Source of the DNA: Paenibacillus piscarius
GTDB lineage: Bacteria > Bacillota > Bacilli > Paenibacillales > Paenibacillaceae
Direction of reading: 5' to 3'
Assembly: GCF_022234545.1 (NCBI RefSeq)
Contig: NZ_JAIEUI010000002.1
Span: 348,327-412,326 of the forward strand
DNA length: 64,000 bases
Shown one piece after another: positions 16,708 to 26,776 of the stretch. Below the pieces are notes generated by a model, which had not been told where the DNA came from, made no database searches, and worked only from the letters and a program-made list of their open reading frames with translations. The position numbers and the translations under genes are program-made. Numbering within the stretch: the first letter of the stretch is position 1; every line of letters begins with the position of its first letter.

Positions 16708-17859
16708 GTGTATCCGAATAAGGTAGACCAGAGCAGAAAAACGAGCCGCTTTCCTTATGTCTATGCATCTTTTGTAGCTAATCGTAATGTAGGATATGTC
16801 GCTGTTATTGATGCTACAAAAGATGTGGTCATCAAGGTGATTCAGACAGGCGTTAGTCCTAGCGCTATATGCACAGATCCCTCTGGGGAGAGGCTGTACG
16901 TGACGGATAACCTCAAGAATACCCTCAGCGTCTTTCGTACGGATAACTTCAGCCTAGTTAGTACGATTCCCGTTGGTTTTGAGTACTGCGATGATCATAA
17001 TCCTGTTGCTGTATTCGTAGAGCCTACCGGCAGAAAAGCCTATGTAGCCAACTATGGAGATGAATATGTGACCATCATCGATACCGCAACAAATACAGTG
17101 CTTAGAAATGAGCATATGGACGGAATATACTACAATAATCCGGGCAGACCTTTCGCTTTTGCGGGCAATAAGAATAGTCCCTTCGTCTATGTTGCCTGTA
17201 AACGTGCCAGGAAAAAAGATTATATTGTGGCCATTGATTTTGATGAGGATAAAGCTTATTCATTTGACCCTGAACAGGTTTTCCCGGCGTTTGACAAGTC
17301 CCGCAACCCCCTGACCGTTCACCCGGATGGCCACACACAGGTCACACTTGCAAACTTTGGCTTTCTTAACCATTTTAATCTTAAAGAATTCATCTATAAC
17401 ACGACAAGTATGTTAGATAATACAGCATCTGGAGTATATTTGGACAACAAAATGTTATTTTGCACCGTTGACGACAGAAACTATCTGAAGGTATTTGAGA
17501 ACCTGGCCATTGATCTGAATGGAAATATTACCAATGATGGATTCAAAGAAATCCCCAGTTACAGAGGCCAGGATAAAATCCGTACTTCTCTTACACAGAA
17601 GTATATTGGCGTAACCGTTCAACCCACGGATCTCCCGACGGGTGGTCTGCAAATCATCGATGTCAAGCGTTTGAGTTCAAGATTAGTTGCACTTAATCTG
17701 GTCGGTGATATGGCCTTCTTCGCAGACTCCAAGGCTTATGTAGGAGAAATCAACGCGATTCGTCCGATTGACCTGGAGAGTGCAACAGCCCAGTTCCCTA
17801 TCGATCTTGGTAACGTTGAGATCAGGAACATTTATTCCAATTATACGAATCAATCTTGA
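16708..17859 (+). CDS. YVTN beta-propeller protein, array gene 6
   Basis: 383 residues from a GTG placed after the G-rich ribosome site; a TTG at 16690 would place the ribosome site inside the coding region. Blades: GYVAVIDATKDVVIKVI, SAICTDPSGERLYVTD, RKAYVANYGDEYVTIIDT, FVYVACKRARKKDYIVAID, and the shared C-terminal module (SMLDNTASGVYLDNKMLFCT, GDMAFFADSKAYVGEINAIRPI). The end is shortened (NVEIRNIYSNYTNQS). Its stop is only 17 bp before gene 7, so the two are translated from one message. No signal peptide. Confidence 0.84.
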   Translation: MYPNKVDQSRKTSRFPYVYASFVANRNVGYVAVIDATKDVVIKVIQTGVSPSAICTDPSGERLYVTDNLKNTLSVFRTDNFSLVSTIPVGFEYCDDHNPVAVFVEPTGRKAYVANYGDEYVTIIDTATNTVLRNEHMDGIYYNNPGRPFAFAGNKNSPFVYVACKRARKKDYIVAIDFDEDKAYSFDPEQVFPAFDKSRNPLTVHPDGHTQVTLANFGFLNHFNLKEFIYNTTSMLDNTASGVYLDNKMLFCTVDDRNYLKVFENLAIDLNGNITNDGFKEIPSYRGQDKIRTSLTQKYIGVTVQPTDLPTGGLQIIDVKRLSSRLVALNLVGDMAFFADSKAYVGEINAIRPIDLESATAQFPIDLGNVEIRNIYSNYTNQS

Positions 17860-17876
17860 GTAAGGGGAGCTTATTT

Positions 17877-19031
17877 ATGAGTACCAGTAAGGCAAGCCAA
17901 CGCAGAGATTTACTCCACGCTCTTAATTATGTCTATGTGTCTTATGTAACTGGCAATAAAGGCGGTTATATCGCTCTTATTAATCCCAGACTGGATTCGA
18001 TTGACAAAAGGATTCCGGCAGGCCTCAGTCCCAGCGCTTTAAGCTTGAGTCCCTCAGGGGATAAGCTCTACGTAACAGATGACCGCTTGAATAAACTCAT
18101 CATCTATCGTACGGATAATTTCACCCCTATAACTGAAGTTGCTGTTGGTGCCAAACCCGTTGCTGTCTTCGTAACGACTAATAGTAAAAAAGCCTATGCA
18201 GCCAGCTATGATGACGGCACCGTTACCATAGTCGATGGAGTCACAAATAAATTGATCAAGACCGTGTCTATCAATTCATTGAACCCGAGCAATCCAGGCA
18301 AGCCTTTCGCCTTCGCGAGCAATAAGAATAGCCCCTATGTCTATGTTGCCTGTAAGAGTGACAGTGAAAGAGATTATGTTATCGTCATTGATATTGATAA
18401 TGATCAGGCTTATCCGCTTGACCATGAGCCACTTTATCCGAAGCTCAAGTTTGATCAGACACGCAATCCCTTGGCCGTTCACCCGGACGGACAAAACCTC
18501 ATTACGTTCGGGACGGTTGGATATGTTACCAATTTCAAACCTTATCATTCCGTGTCTGCAACGACAGCCTTACTGGGTAATACGGCATCCGGAATCTATC
18601 TGAACAACAAATTTCTATATAGCACCTTACAGGGAGAAGGCAAATTTCTGAATGAATTTGTGGATCTGAAACTTAATTCGTCTGGCCGTATCACCGCTGA
18701 ACACTACTCGGAATTCCCCAGTTACAATGGCCAGGATAAAATCCGTACTTCGCTTTCGCAAAAGTATGTTGCCGTCACCATTCAACCCGTAGATCTTCCG
18801 ACGGGCGGGCTGCAAATCATCAATACAGACTATTTCCAATCTGAATTAGTTCCGCTGAATATTGTCGGCGATATGACGATCTACGCAGACAACAAAGCCT
18901 ATGTGGGCGAAATTAATGCAGTTCGTCCGATTAATCTGGGAACTGCAACAGCTCTAAGCGCTATCCCCATTGGGGGAGACGACACCATAGTCAGGAATAT
19001 TGTTTACAATTATCACGATCAGTCCCAATAA
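17877..19031 (+). CDS. YVTN beta-propeller protein, array gene 7
   Basis: 384 residues; ATG behind AAGGGGAG, 17 bp after gene 6. It is the only member without its own leader. Blades: GYIALINPRLDSIDKRI, SALSLSPSGDKLYVTD, KAYAASYDDGTVTIVDG, YVYVACKSDSERDYVIVID. The C-terminal module is the most diverged in the region around residues 225-265 (TALLGNTASGIYLNNKFLYST). The strong hairpin downstream closes the array. No signal peptide; unknown role. Confidence 0.84.
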   Translation: MSTSKASQRRDLLHALNYVYVSYVTGNKGGYIALINPRLDSIDKRIPAGLSPSALSLSPSGDKLYVTDDRLNKLIIYRTDNFTPITEVAVGAKPVAVFVTTNSKKAYAASYDDGTVTIVDGVTNKLIKTVSINSLNPSNPGKPFAFASNKNSPYVYVACKSDSERDYVIVIDIDNDQAYPLDHEPLYPKLKFDQTRNPLAVHPDGQNLITFGTVGYVTNFKPYHSVSATTALLGNTASGIYLNNKFLYSTLQGEGKFLNEFVDLKLNSSGRITAEHYSEFPSYNGQDKIRTSLSQKYVAVTIQPVDLPTGGLQIINTDYFQSELVPLNIVGDMTIYADNKAYVGEINAVRPINLGTATALSAIPIGGDDTIVRNIVYNYHDQSQ

Positions 19032-19055
19032 TGTACTTGACTAGCAGTATATACA

Positions 19056-19100
19056 CAGAGAAGCGGTTCTCCGGATATGGGAGAACCGCTTCTCTGTTTG
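19056..19100. terminator. Strong terminator between propeller array and GH59 gene
   Basis: A 16-17 bp perfect stem (CAGAGAAGCGGTTCTCC and its inverse) with a 7-base loop, followed by TTTG on the plus strand. It sits between convergent genes and could serve both. Confidence 0.85.
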
Positions 19101-19120
19101 ACTTAAATCGTTAGTTGAAG

Positions 19121-22100
19121 TTACATATGTCCCAGCAGATTAGCAAGGACCTGCGCGCTCTCGGCACGGGTCATAGCCGCCTGCGGTGCGAATTGCTGAT
19201 TGCCACGCCCACGGATCAGACCTGCCTGCTCGGCGGTAACGGCTGCATTCTTCGCGAAGTTCTGAATCCGGGCGGCATCGCTGAACAGGCTTGCCGCCAT
19301 GCTATCCCCCTGGCCTCCTGACAGGTCAGCACTGATCTGGCTTTCCGGCAGGGTGGCATACGCACGGACGACCATGACCGCCATCTCCTCGCGGGTAATG
19401 AGTTCATTCGGAGCAAAAGCGTCCTTGCTGCGTCCAAACACAATGCCCGCTTCATTCACAGCGGCAACCGCTTCAGCATACCAGGCCTTGGCATCCACAT
19501 CGGTGAAGGACGATGCAGCTGGGCCTGCTGTCTTAAGGCCAAGCGCACGAGTAATCATCGCGGCGAATTGCGCTCTTGACACTTCCCCTTGCGGATCGAA
19601 GCGGTCACCCGGCATCCCCTCAATAATATGCTTCGCAGCCATGGACTTAATGACCGGGCTTGCCCAGTGGCCGCTGCTGACATCGGTGAAGCTCTTATCA
19701 TACTCCAGCACAGCGTACTGGCTGAAATGCATCACTTCAGCAGCAAGCTTACGATTACTATCCACCAGCTTACCGCCGACATATTCCACTGCTCCGCTGG
19801 CAGCGATATGGTAGACGCCAAGCAGGTCACGATTCGCCTTAGAATCTACTGCGAAGGTCACAGTCAGCGGCTTGGCAAACGCCGTCACCGGTACGGAGCT
19901 TCTGTCCGCAGCTACAACCTCCAGGCTGAAGCTGATGACCCCGCTTGCCGCTGTTAGCCGTACAGACCCGTTGACCGCCGGATCATTGATCCGCTGCTGG
20001 AAGCTGTCAGCGTCTGACTTCACCGCCGACAGTCTGATGGCCGCTCCCTCCGTTTGCCCTCCACCACCAGCAACGGTATTCAGGACGCTCTTCAGGGCAT
20101 CCGGGCTCAGATCAACAGCAACTGTATTCCAGGCAAGACGCAAGGTATTCGTGCCTGTCATGCTTGTGACTCCTGCAGGCAGCAGCACGGATTCAGTATC
20201 GTCCGTAAGCTGAACGGTTATCATTCGGTCTGCCGGAGCCTTGAAATCATCCTGATGAAGCACCTTCTCCGTCTGCGGAGACGGGGACGGCGTTACCGCC
20301 GGTTTCGGTGTTGGTGTTACAGCCGGTGCCGGAATCCATACCGGCTCATCTGTTGGAGCAGGTGTGGCTGACGGTTCCGGCGATGGTGTTGGCGTCGGAG
20401 TCGGCTGCTCCACCGGCGGCTGCTCCTCTTCACTCACCGTCACCTTTCTTGTCACTTCTGCGGCTGCGTTGCCTGCGGTATCACTGACATTATAATGGAA
20501 GATATATTCTCCCGCTTGCGCCGTATCCAGCTCCGTCAAGTTATACACATCACTGGTCACGGTGGTCACTATACGGTCTGTGATGTCCCCGTCCTGATCG
20601 TCATAAGCGGTAGCGCCCGCATCAGTGTACTCCGCACCCAGCGATAGCTTGACTTCTGCATCGCCCGTCAGCGTAATCACCGGCGGAACCGTATCCAGTT
20701 CCGGGAGCGTGATCTTACCGCTGGCCGTGCTGTCTGCTCTTGCTTCCCCCTTATTCAGCGTTACCGAGAAAGTGAAGCTGCCCTCTGTATCCTCAACGGC
20801 TGCCTGGAATGCAGACAAGCTAATGTCGCCCAAGGTAACCCCGGTATCGCTGAACCCCGGCAGCCCGCTAAGGGTCTGCTGCAGCCAGACCCGGACAGCT
20901 TCTTCATCATTCGCTTGCGCCATCTTGACGCTGTAAGCCGCTCCTTCAATGATACTCTTCGCCTCAAGCACAGCCTGTTCATTGGCCGCGCTGACCAAGT
21001 CCTTCGCCACAGCCAGATAGCTGATCAGCGAAGCCTGGCTGAACGTATTGTTCACCGAATATTTCACTGTACCGCTGACCGGCAGCGTGAACGTATATTG
21101 AACACCAGCCCCGCCTGCACCGGCAACCAGGCCGGTCTTCACCGTCTCGGTCACGATCTTTCCCTCAGCATCAGGATAGCTGAGGGTAATATCCATCGTC
21201 CGGCTCCCGTTATTCCACCAGTCCAGATGATACGAAGTAACCGTGTATTTGCCAGCACTTAGAGGCAGGTTGTAGACCAGCGGCGTATTCCTCGTATTCG
21301 AGCCGTACACTCCGGTCTGGGCTTTATCTGTAGTGACTACAGCACCGCCAAGCCCTTTGACACTATAGTTAGCGCCTGTATTCGTATGTCCCCATACCGT
21401 ATCTCCTGTGGACAATTGATCTGCCTTGCGATTCAGCAGGCTGTCGCCGGCGAAATCCCGGATGGCTGTATACGGCGGAGTGTCGCCATCCCCGGCAACA
21501 CCCATGTCCAGGAAGTACACCAGCCCCTCAGGAACCACTTCCACATAGGCAATAGTCTTCAGGCTACCATAGGTGCCGGTGACCGCTACCCGTTCATATG
21601 GAGTGTCGAAGCGGACCGCATCAAGATTCCACTTCACCGCTACCTGTGTGGCTGTGCCGTCTGCGAGCGTAGCCTCTACCTTAGCCGGAAGCTCAGGCTG
21701 CTTCCCTGTATAGGTAGCCCTGTCGGGAATAGACGCAAGCTCTCTCACATCTCCGAGCAGCAGCAGATTAAGAGCGGAAGACAGACGTTCTACAAGCTGT
21801 GCTGCCCCTTCCTGGTCCAGCCGGTAGGAAGCCGGATCATTCAGCGCAGCCTGGGCGGTATCCAGGGCATCCGTGAACATCTTCCAGTCCTTCTCCGGGT
21901 AGCCATCTTCCCTGCTGACCGCAAGCGCAGCACTCACCGCCTGACTAAGCTCGGTGGTATCCGGGCTTCCTGCTCCTTCCCCGCCGATAACTGCAACGGA
22001 ATCCACAGCGAGGGTCCCGCTCAGCACTTTGAGCTGCACCGTATGCTCACCGTATTTCAGTCCGCGGAGCGTGAAGGTCTGGTACAGCTCCTTCGCCGCA

Positions 22101-24739
22101 TTAGCAGCACCTGAGACTACCAGAGTCTCACCGTCCACCACAGCCTCCAGCTTGGCAGAGCCGTCGTTCGGCCCCAGAATATCAAAACCTGTACCGGTAA
22201 AAGTATACTTCAGCACCGCACCGGCCCCTTGGCTGGTAGAAAGGGTACGATGATAGACATACATGCCTTTTCCATTCTCATGGGCCCAATTGCCTTCATA
22301 AACGAGCTTCGCCCCCGGAACTTCTGCCAGATCCGTCATCTCCAGATTATCCAGCTGCTCGGCATAGTAGGGGGTATACCCGTCTACCTTCTCCACCTTC
22401 AGATTATCGAAGCGGGTGTGATAGAAGCCGCTGGCGAGCTGCACGCGCCCGGAGAGCTTCGGACTCGGATCGGTATAGGTTGTAAGCTCAACCTGATCCA
22501 GATAGGCAGTAACCGTATCCCCAGCCACCTGAATGGCAATGTTGTGCCACGCGTCATGTGCCGTATTGAAGTCAGGAATTTTCACCCCGCCGGAGCCGGC
22601 AGCTGCGTTGCCGCTGGCCACCACGGTCCCGCTGGACAGCAGCTGCCAGCCGCCGTCGAACCAGAACTTGAGCGCATAAGGGGTGCCGTTAATCGTCTGC
22701 GGCCCGCCCTGGTATCTGGCTCCAATCGCTGCGTAATTGTTCCCGCCGTAAGTGCTATTCTGTTCAAAAGACACATCGGCGCTCGCCTTGTAATTAGTCC
22801 AGCGGTAATCCCCGATGGCTGTGACCGGGTCGCCGCCATTCCAGGCCCCGCCTACGCCGGTGGTCGTCTGGTCTAACTGCTGCCGCAGCACATAGTTATC
22901 CGTGCCATCGACCAGGTAGCCCTCGAACGCTCCGTTGAGGTCCTGCGTATAACGCGGCATGACGCTATACGGGCCGCCGCGCGAGCTGACGTAGCTCTCT
23001 TCGCCGGTAATCTGTCCGCCCTCTCCGATCACGGGAACGCTCTTGTTGCCATAGTTGAAGTCATCCGCATATAGCCACTGGTCTTCTGTATTCTGTACGG
23101 ACCCGGTAGAATCGGTATCCAGCACGGTGCGTTCGCCCTCCACCGGAAGCGGTGTGCTGAACCCTTCCTTATTGCGGTTATCCAGCGTAGTGACCGTGAC
23201 AATGGAGAACGGCTTCACACGAATGGTATACTCACCGCTGCTGTCTGCCTCGACATCCCCAAGAGGCTTCAGATAATTGCTGTTAAAAGCCTGACCTTGC
23301 TCAGCCGCACGCGTCTCCCACATTTCCAGGGATGGATTTCCGGTATAGGCCATATTGACGGCTTGGAGCTTGTAGATCTTCTCAGTCTCGCTGTCATTGA
23401 TGATCACTGTCGAGAAATCCTGCTTGTCAGGTGAAGCCAGAGTCATATAGCTTGGAGTTCCGTTGCGCCCGCTGACCGGGTTCGTGCCGGTTGCTCCGGT
23501 GTAGCTCGCCTGGGGAACAGCACGCCAGATTCCTGCCGTATTGTCTTCGTTCTCCCAGCCGGTTGTGGCAAACCCGTTAAAATGCTTCAGAACCAGCAGT
23601 CCCGCATCATAATGAATGAAGCCCGACCACGGATCGCGGGCGCTGACCAGCTCCTTGAATGAGTACTGCCCGCCTTCATAGAAGGAGCCGATCGCCGGCT
23701 GATAGATGAAATGCGTCCGGCGCGAATTCACGAAGCCCTTAATAATGGTGTTGCCCATCTCCAGCGGTCCGCCGGTGCCGCCGATCCCCGTCCCGGGCAC
23801 CGAAGGGTCCTTCATATTATTGTGAGGACGGAAGGCCGAGTTACTGAAGGTGGCCTGGGCTTCACTATTCCAGATCTCCTTGTCGAGTTCATCCGCCAGC
23901 CGCTTGAAATTGCCCTTGCTATCGTCATCGGTGTTGTAATGGTACCCGGCAGCGGCTACAGCTTCGCGCAGGGACAGGTCATTCACCAGCGCATCGCCGA
24001 AGGAGCCGATGCCAACTTCATCGGAAATGACCAGCTTGATGTTATGGTACAGCTCCTTCTCCTGCTCGTCCTTGAAGTCTGACGTATCTGACTTCACTCT
24101 CTCGCCGTACGCCTTCGTCCAGGCCAGATCCGGCGCGTGCTCATTGATATGGGGATTCACATAATCCACCATATAGCCGTATTCACGGTAAGCGGCCAGA
24201 ATGGTCTTCTTATACCAGGTATAAATCTTGTCGTTATTGTTAGCCCAAGCTGGAGCATTCCAGCGCAGAAAGCTTACCTTCACCGCCGGATTGACGGCCT
24301 TGGCATCGGCCGCAAGCTGGAAGCCGGGGTGCCGGGCTACATTAGCTTCCTCATCCTCCGTGCGCATGGTCGCAGGGTCGGGACCGGTAGAGTTATTGCG
24401 GTCATTGCCCATCTCGATTTTGACATGGTTCATCAAGGGGCGGTCGCCCCCGAACAGGATCTGCAGCAGCTGCGCATAGGCCTCCGGCTGCTCGGACTTA
24501 TAGTCCATCAGCAGCGCGCTGGTACTGTTGCCGCTCAGTACGCCGAACCCCTTGAAGGTCAGCCCGTTCACATTCCCCTCCTTGATGTCCTCACCGTCAA
24601 GCTGAATCCGGACCGCAGAAGCAGTGGTCTCGCTGGCAGATGCTACAGACTCACCTAGTGTAGGGAACATTCCGGCTACGAGTGCAGTAGATAAGAGCAC
24701 GGAGAATAGCCTTTTCTTAACACGTTTGTTTCGATTCAT
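19121..24739 (-). CDS. Secreted S-layer-anchored GH59 galactosidase, multidomain
   Basis: 1872 residues. Signal peptide at 1-36, then a GH59 (galactocerebrosidase-like) catalytic part: GFGVLSGNSTSALLMDY, the likely acid/base Glu200 in NPHINE and the likely nucleophile Glu293 in EIWNSEA. After about residue 540 come a concanavalin-like lectin domain (to about 800), a galactose-binding-like domain (about 815-920), a helical FIVAR-like segment, a bacterial Ig-like domain, a further beta-rich part, a DUF5011-type domain (about 1347-1430) and a Pro/Thr linker (about 1440-1490). Three SLH domains follow (about 1685-1872) that bind cell-wall polymer. It should release beta-linked galactose at the cell surface. 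Start follows GAGGAGG. It is downstream of a sugar transporter but behind a terminator. Confidence 0.88.
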   Translation of the reverse strand: MNRNKRVKKRLFSVLLSTALVAGMFPTLGESVASASETTASAVRIQLDGEDIKEGNVNGLTFKGFGVLSGNSTSALLMDYKSEQPEAYAQLLQILFGGDRPLMNHVKIEMGNDRNNSTGPDPATMRTEDEEANVARHPGFQLAADAKAVNPAVKVSFLRWNAPAWANNNDKIYTWYKKTILAAYREYGYMVDYVNPHINEHAPDLAWTKAYGERVKSDTSDFKDEQEKELYHNIKLVISDEVGIGSFGDALVNDLSLREAVAAAGYHYNTDDDSKGNFKRLADELDKEIWNSEAQATFSNSAFRPHNNMKDPSVPGTGIGGTGGPLEMGNTIIKGFVNSRRTHFIYQPAIGSFYEGGQYSFKELVSARDPWSGFIHYDAGLLVLKHFNGFATTGWENEDNTAGIWRAVPQASYTGATGTNPVSGRNGTPSYMTLASPDKQDFSTVIINDSETEKIYKLQAVNMAYTGNPSLEMWETRAAEQGQAFNSNYLKPLGDVEADSSGEYTIRVKPFSIVTVTTLDNRNKEGFSTPLPVEGERTVLDTDSTGSVQNTEDQWLYADDFNYGNKSVPVIGEGGQITGEESYVSSRGGPYSVMPRYTQDLNGAFEGYLVDGTDNYVLRQQLDQTTTGVGGAWNGGDPVTAIGDYRWTNYKASADVSFEQNSTYGGNNYAAIGARYQGGPQTINGTPYALKFWFDGGWQLLSSGTVVASGNAAAGSGGVKIPDFNTAHDAWHNIAIQVAGDTVTAYLDQVELTTYTDPSPKLSGRVQLASGFYHTRFDNLKVEKVDGYTPYYAEQLDNLEMTDLAEVPGAKLVYEGNWAHENGKGMYVYHRTLSTSQGAGAVLKYTFTGTGFDILGPNDGSAKLEAVVDGETLVVSGAANAAKELYQTFTLRGLKYGEHTVQLKVLSGTLAVDSVAVIGGEGAGSPDTTELSQAVSAALAVSREDGYPEKDWKMFTDALDTAQAALNDPASYRLDQEGAAQLVERLSSALNLLLLGDVRELASIPDRATYTGKQPELPAKVEATLADGTATQVAVKWNLDAVRFDTPYERVAVTGTYGSLKTIAYVEVVPEGLVYFLDMGVAGDGDTPPYTAIRDFAGDSLLNRKADQLSTGDTVWGHTNTGANYSVKGLGGAVVTTDKAQTGVYGSNTRNTPLVYNLPLSAGKYTVTSYHLDWWNNGSRTMDITLSYPDAEGKIVTETVKTGLVAGAGGAGVQYTFTLPVSGTVKYSVNNTFSQASLISYLAVAKDLVSAANEQAVLEAKSIIEGAAYSVKMAQANDEEAVRVWLQQTLSGLPGFSDTGVTLGDISLSAFQAAVEDTEGSFTFSVTLNKGEARADSTASGKITLPELDTVPPVITLTGDAEVKLSLGAEYTDAGATAYDDQDGDITDRIVTTVTSDVYNLTELDTAQAGEYIFHYNVSDTAGNAAAEVTRKVTVSEEEQPPVEQPTPTPTPSPEPSATPAPTDEPVWIPAPAVTPTPKPAVTPSPSPQTEKVLHQDDFKAPADRMITVQLTDDTESVLLPAGVTSMTGTNTLRLAWNTVAVDLSPDALKSVLNTVAGGGGQTEGAAIRLSAVKSDADSFQQRINDPAVNGSVRLTAASGVISFSLEVVAADRSSVPVTAFAKPLTVTFAVDSKANRDLLGVYHIAASGAVEYVGGKLVDSNRKLAAEVMHFSQYAVLEYDKSFTDVSSGHWASPVIKSMAAKHIIEGMPGDRFDPQGEVSRAQFAAMITRALGLKTAGPAASSFTDVDAKAWYAEAVAAVNEAGIVFGRSKDAFAPNELITREEMAVMVVRAYATLPESQISADLSGGQGDSMAASLFSDAARIQNFAKNAAVTAEQAGLIRGRGNQQFAPQAAMTRAESAQVLANLLGHM

Positions 24740-24765
24740 TCATTAATCCTCCTCTTTCTAAATGA

Positions 24766-24779
24766 AGTAAGCGCATTCA
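24766..24779 (-). promoter_or_regulatory. Weak cre-like site before GH59
   Basis: On the minus strand TGAATGCGCTTACT matches the catabolite-responsive consensus TGNAANCGNTNNCA except at two positions. It lies between the upstream terminator and the GH59 start. Confidence 0.35.
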
Positions 24780-24821
24780 ACATGTCGTTAGAAGAATGAG
24801 TGACTTGGGCAGACCTATAAA

Positions 24822-24858
24822 AATACCTGGCAGACTGCGCAAAGCTGCAACTGCCAGG
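24822..24858 (-). terminator. Terminator between permease operon and GH59
   Basis: On the minus strand CCTGGCAG (24858-24851) pairs with CTGCCAGG (24833-24826), followed by TATTTTTA. It would limit read-through from the transporter genes into the GH59 gene. Confidence 0.7.
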
Positions 24859-24889
24859 CTGAACCTCAGTGAATCTCTGCTCCCGGGTG

Positions 24890-25729
24890 TTATCCCTTAA
24901 TCCCCGAAGCAGCAACGCCTTGCACAAAGTACCGCTGAAGCGACAGGAAGACTACAACCACCGGAATGATCGACACCACACTCGCCGCCATAATCAGGCC
25001 ATACTCCGCCGAATACTGTGAGATGAACATTCGCAGACCGATCTGAATGGTCTTGAGCTTCGTATCGGTCAGATAGATCATCGGCCCGAGGAAGTCATTC
25101 CAGGTAGAGACGAAGGTGAAGATGGTCAGCGTGGAGAGAGCTGGCTTGGACAGCGGAAGCATAATTCTCGCCCAAATGCCGTATTCGCTCAGTCCGTCAA
25201 TCCGGGCCGCCTCACATAATTCATCCGGCACCCCCTGATAGAACTGGCGCATCATGAACACGCCGAAGGCCGAGAAGGCTTGCAGCAGAATGATGGCCAG
25301 GTGGGTATTGTTCAGTCCCATGTAGCGCATCAGAATGAACTGCGGCACCATGTAAGCCTGCCAAGGGATCGCAATCGTGGCGATGTATCCCAGGAAGATC
25401 ACATTTTTGCCTCTGAAATGCAGCTTGGAGAACGCGTACGCCGCGAAGCTGGAAGTCAGCAGCTGCAGAATCGTCACAATAACCGATAATTTAGCTGTAT
25501 TGTAAATGAAGCGTCCGAGTGGAATCCGGGTCCAGATATCCTGGAAGTTCTCCCAGCGCGGATTCGCCGGAATCCACTGCATCGGGAAGGAGAAGACATC
25601 CTTGTTCAGCTTGAGCGATGACGACAGCATCCAGATATACGGCACCAGCATTGCCAGCACGGTCAGAGCCAACAGGGCATATACAAGCACCATTAAGCTG
25701 ATTTTAAGTCCTTTACTTTTACCAACCAT
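24890..25729 (-). CDS. ABC sugar permease, MalG/UgpE type
   Basis: 279 residues, six predicted membrane helices. The EAA loop (ELCEAARIDGLSEYGIWARIMLP) and the C-terminal YFVQGVAASGIKG mark the second permease of a carbohydrate-uptake family 1 importer. It follows the other permease by 15 bp. As elsewhere in the window there is no ATPase gene nearby. The operon's downstream neighbour is the secreted GH59, so a galactose-containing sugar is a likely substrate. Confidence 0.93.
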   Translation of the reverse strand: MVGKSKGLKISLMVLVYALLALTVLAMLVPYIWMLSSSLKLNKDVFSFPMQWIPANPRWENFQDIWTRIPLGRFIYNTAKLSVIVTILQLLTSSFAAYAFSKLHFRGKNVIFLGYIATIAIPWQAYMVPQFILMRYMGLNNTHLAIILLQAFSAFGVFMMRQFYQGVPDELCEAARIDGLSEYGIWARIMLPLSKPALSTLTIFTFVSTWNDFLGPMIYLTDTKLKTIQIGLRMFISQYSAEYGLIMAASVVSIIPVVVVFLSLQRYFVQGVAASGIKG

Positions 25730-25744
25730 ATCTAATAGATCCCC

Positions 25745-26683
25745 CTATTGTCCGTATTTCTTCTCGCCGCGGAACTGGACGATGGTGATGCCGAGTACCA
25801 GCAGGAAGAGCACAATCGCCATGGCACTGGCATATCCGTAATCCAGCGAGCGGAACGCCGTGTTGTAGATCTGATAGACCATAACCCGTGTAGCATCGCT
25901 CAGCTGATTATCCGCTCCGGCGAACAGGTTGATGAAGATATCGTAGACCTTGAACGAGTTGATGACGAGGATCATCAGGACAAAGAAGGTGGTTGGTGCC
26001 AGCTGCGGCACAGTCACGTTGCGGAATCTTCTCCACGGGCCTGCACCGTCCAGCTCAGCAGCCTCATACAGCTCCGGGTTAATCCCCTGGAGACCAGCCA
26101 GATAGATGACCATGTAATAACCCATATTTTTCCACACTGTAAAAAGCACTACCGTAAACATCGCCCACTGCTTATCCGCCGCCCAGCGGGGTAGCTCCTC
26201 CAGCGGAATGCCGGTGATCAGATGAAGGATGTTATTCACCGGACCCATGGTCGGGCTGAAGATGAAGTTCCATACCGCCGCAACCGCGACCAGCGATGCC
26301 ACATATGGGAAAAAGAAGACCGTTCTCATGAAATTACGGCCCATGATCTTCTGATTGAGCAGAATTGCCAGCGCCAGCGCTACAATCATGGTCAGCGGCA
26401 CGACGCCGATCGTGTAGACAATCGTGTTCCACAAGGCTTTGTGGAAGGTGGTATCCGAGATCAGCCGGGAGAAATTGCCCAGCCCGATGAACTTCATCGG
26501 ATTGGCCCCGTCCCATTTCACAAACGCCAGAATAAAGGCAAAGATCATCGGTACCAGGGTGAACAGGGCAAATCCGATAAAGTTCGGCGCAATAAAGCTA
26601 TACGCGACCAGGTGATCCCGGAGTCCGCGCGACAACCGGCTTTTTGGGCTCTTATTTGTACGCAATATGGTTTCGTTCTGCAT
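25745..26683 (-). CDS. ABC sugar permease, MalF/UgpA type
   Basis: 312 residues from the ATG at 26683, which has GGAGGAG just upstream; a longer reading by 12 codons would include this site. Six predicted helices, EAA loop ELYEAAELDGAGPWRRFRNVTVP, and an N-terminal Lys/Arg-rich cytoplasmic tail. It lies between the binding protein and the second permease in one leftward operon. Confidence 0.93.
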   Translation of the reverse strand: MQNETILRTNKSPKSRLSRGLRDHLVAYSFIAPNFIGFALFTLVPMIFAFILAFVKWDGANPMKFIGLGNFSRLISDTTFHKALWNTIVYTIGVVPLTMIVALALAILLNQKIMGRNFMRTVFFFPYVASLVAVAAVWNFIFSPTMGPVNNILHLITGIPLEELPRWAADKQWAMFTVVLFTVWKNMGYYMVIYLAGLQGINPELYEAAELDGAGPWRRFRNVTVPQLAPTTFFVLMILVINSFKVYDIFINLFAGADNQLSDATRVMVYQIYNTAFRSLDYGYASAMAIVLFLLVLGITIVQFRGEKKYGQ

Positions 26684-26776
26684 TCGTTCTCCTCCAAACC
26701 TTATATAACATCCCCGCAAAGTGGGAATTACATCGATGCCTGCTAATACGAGTGCTGTGAGGTCCTCTATTTATAT

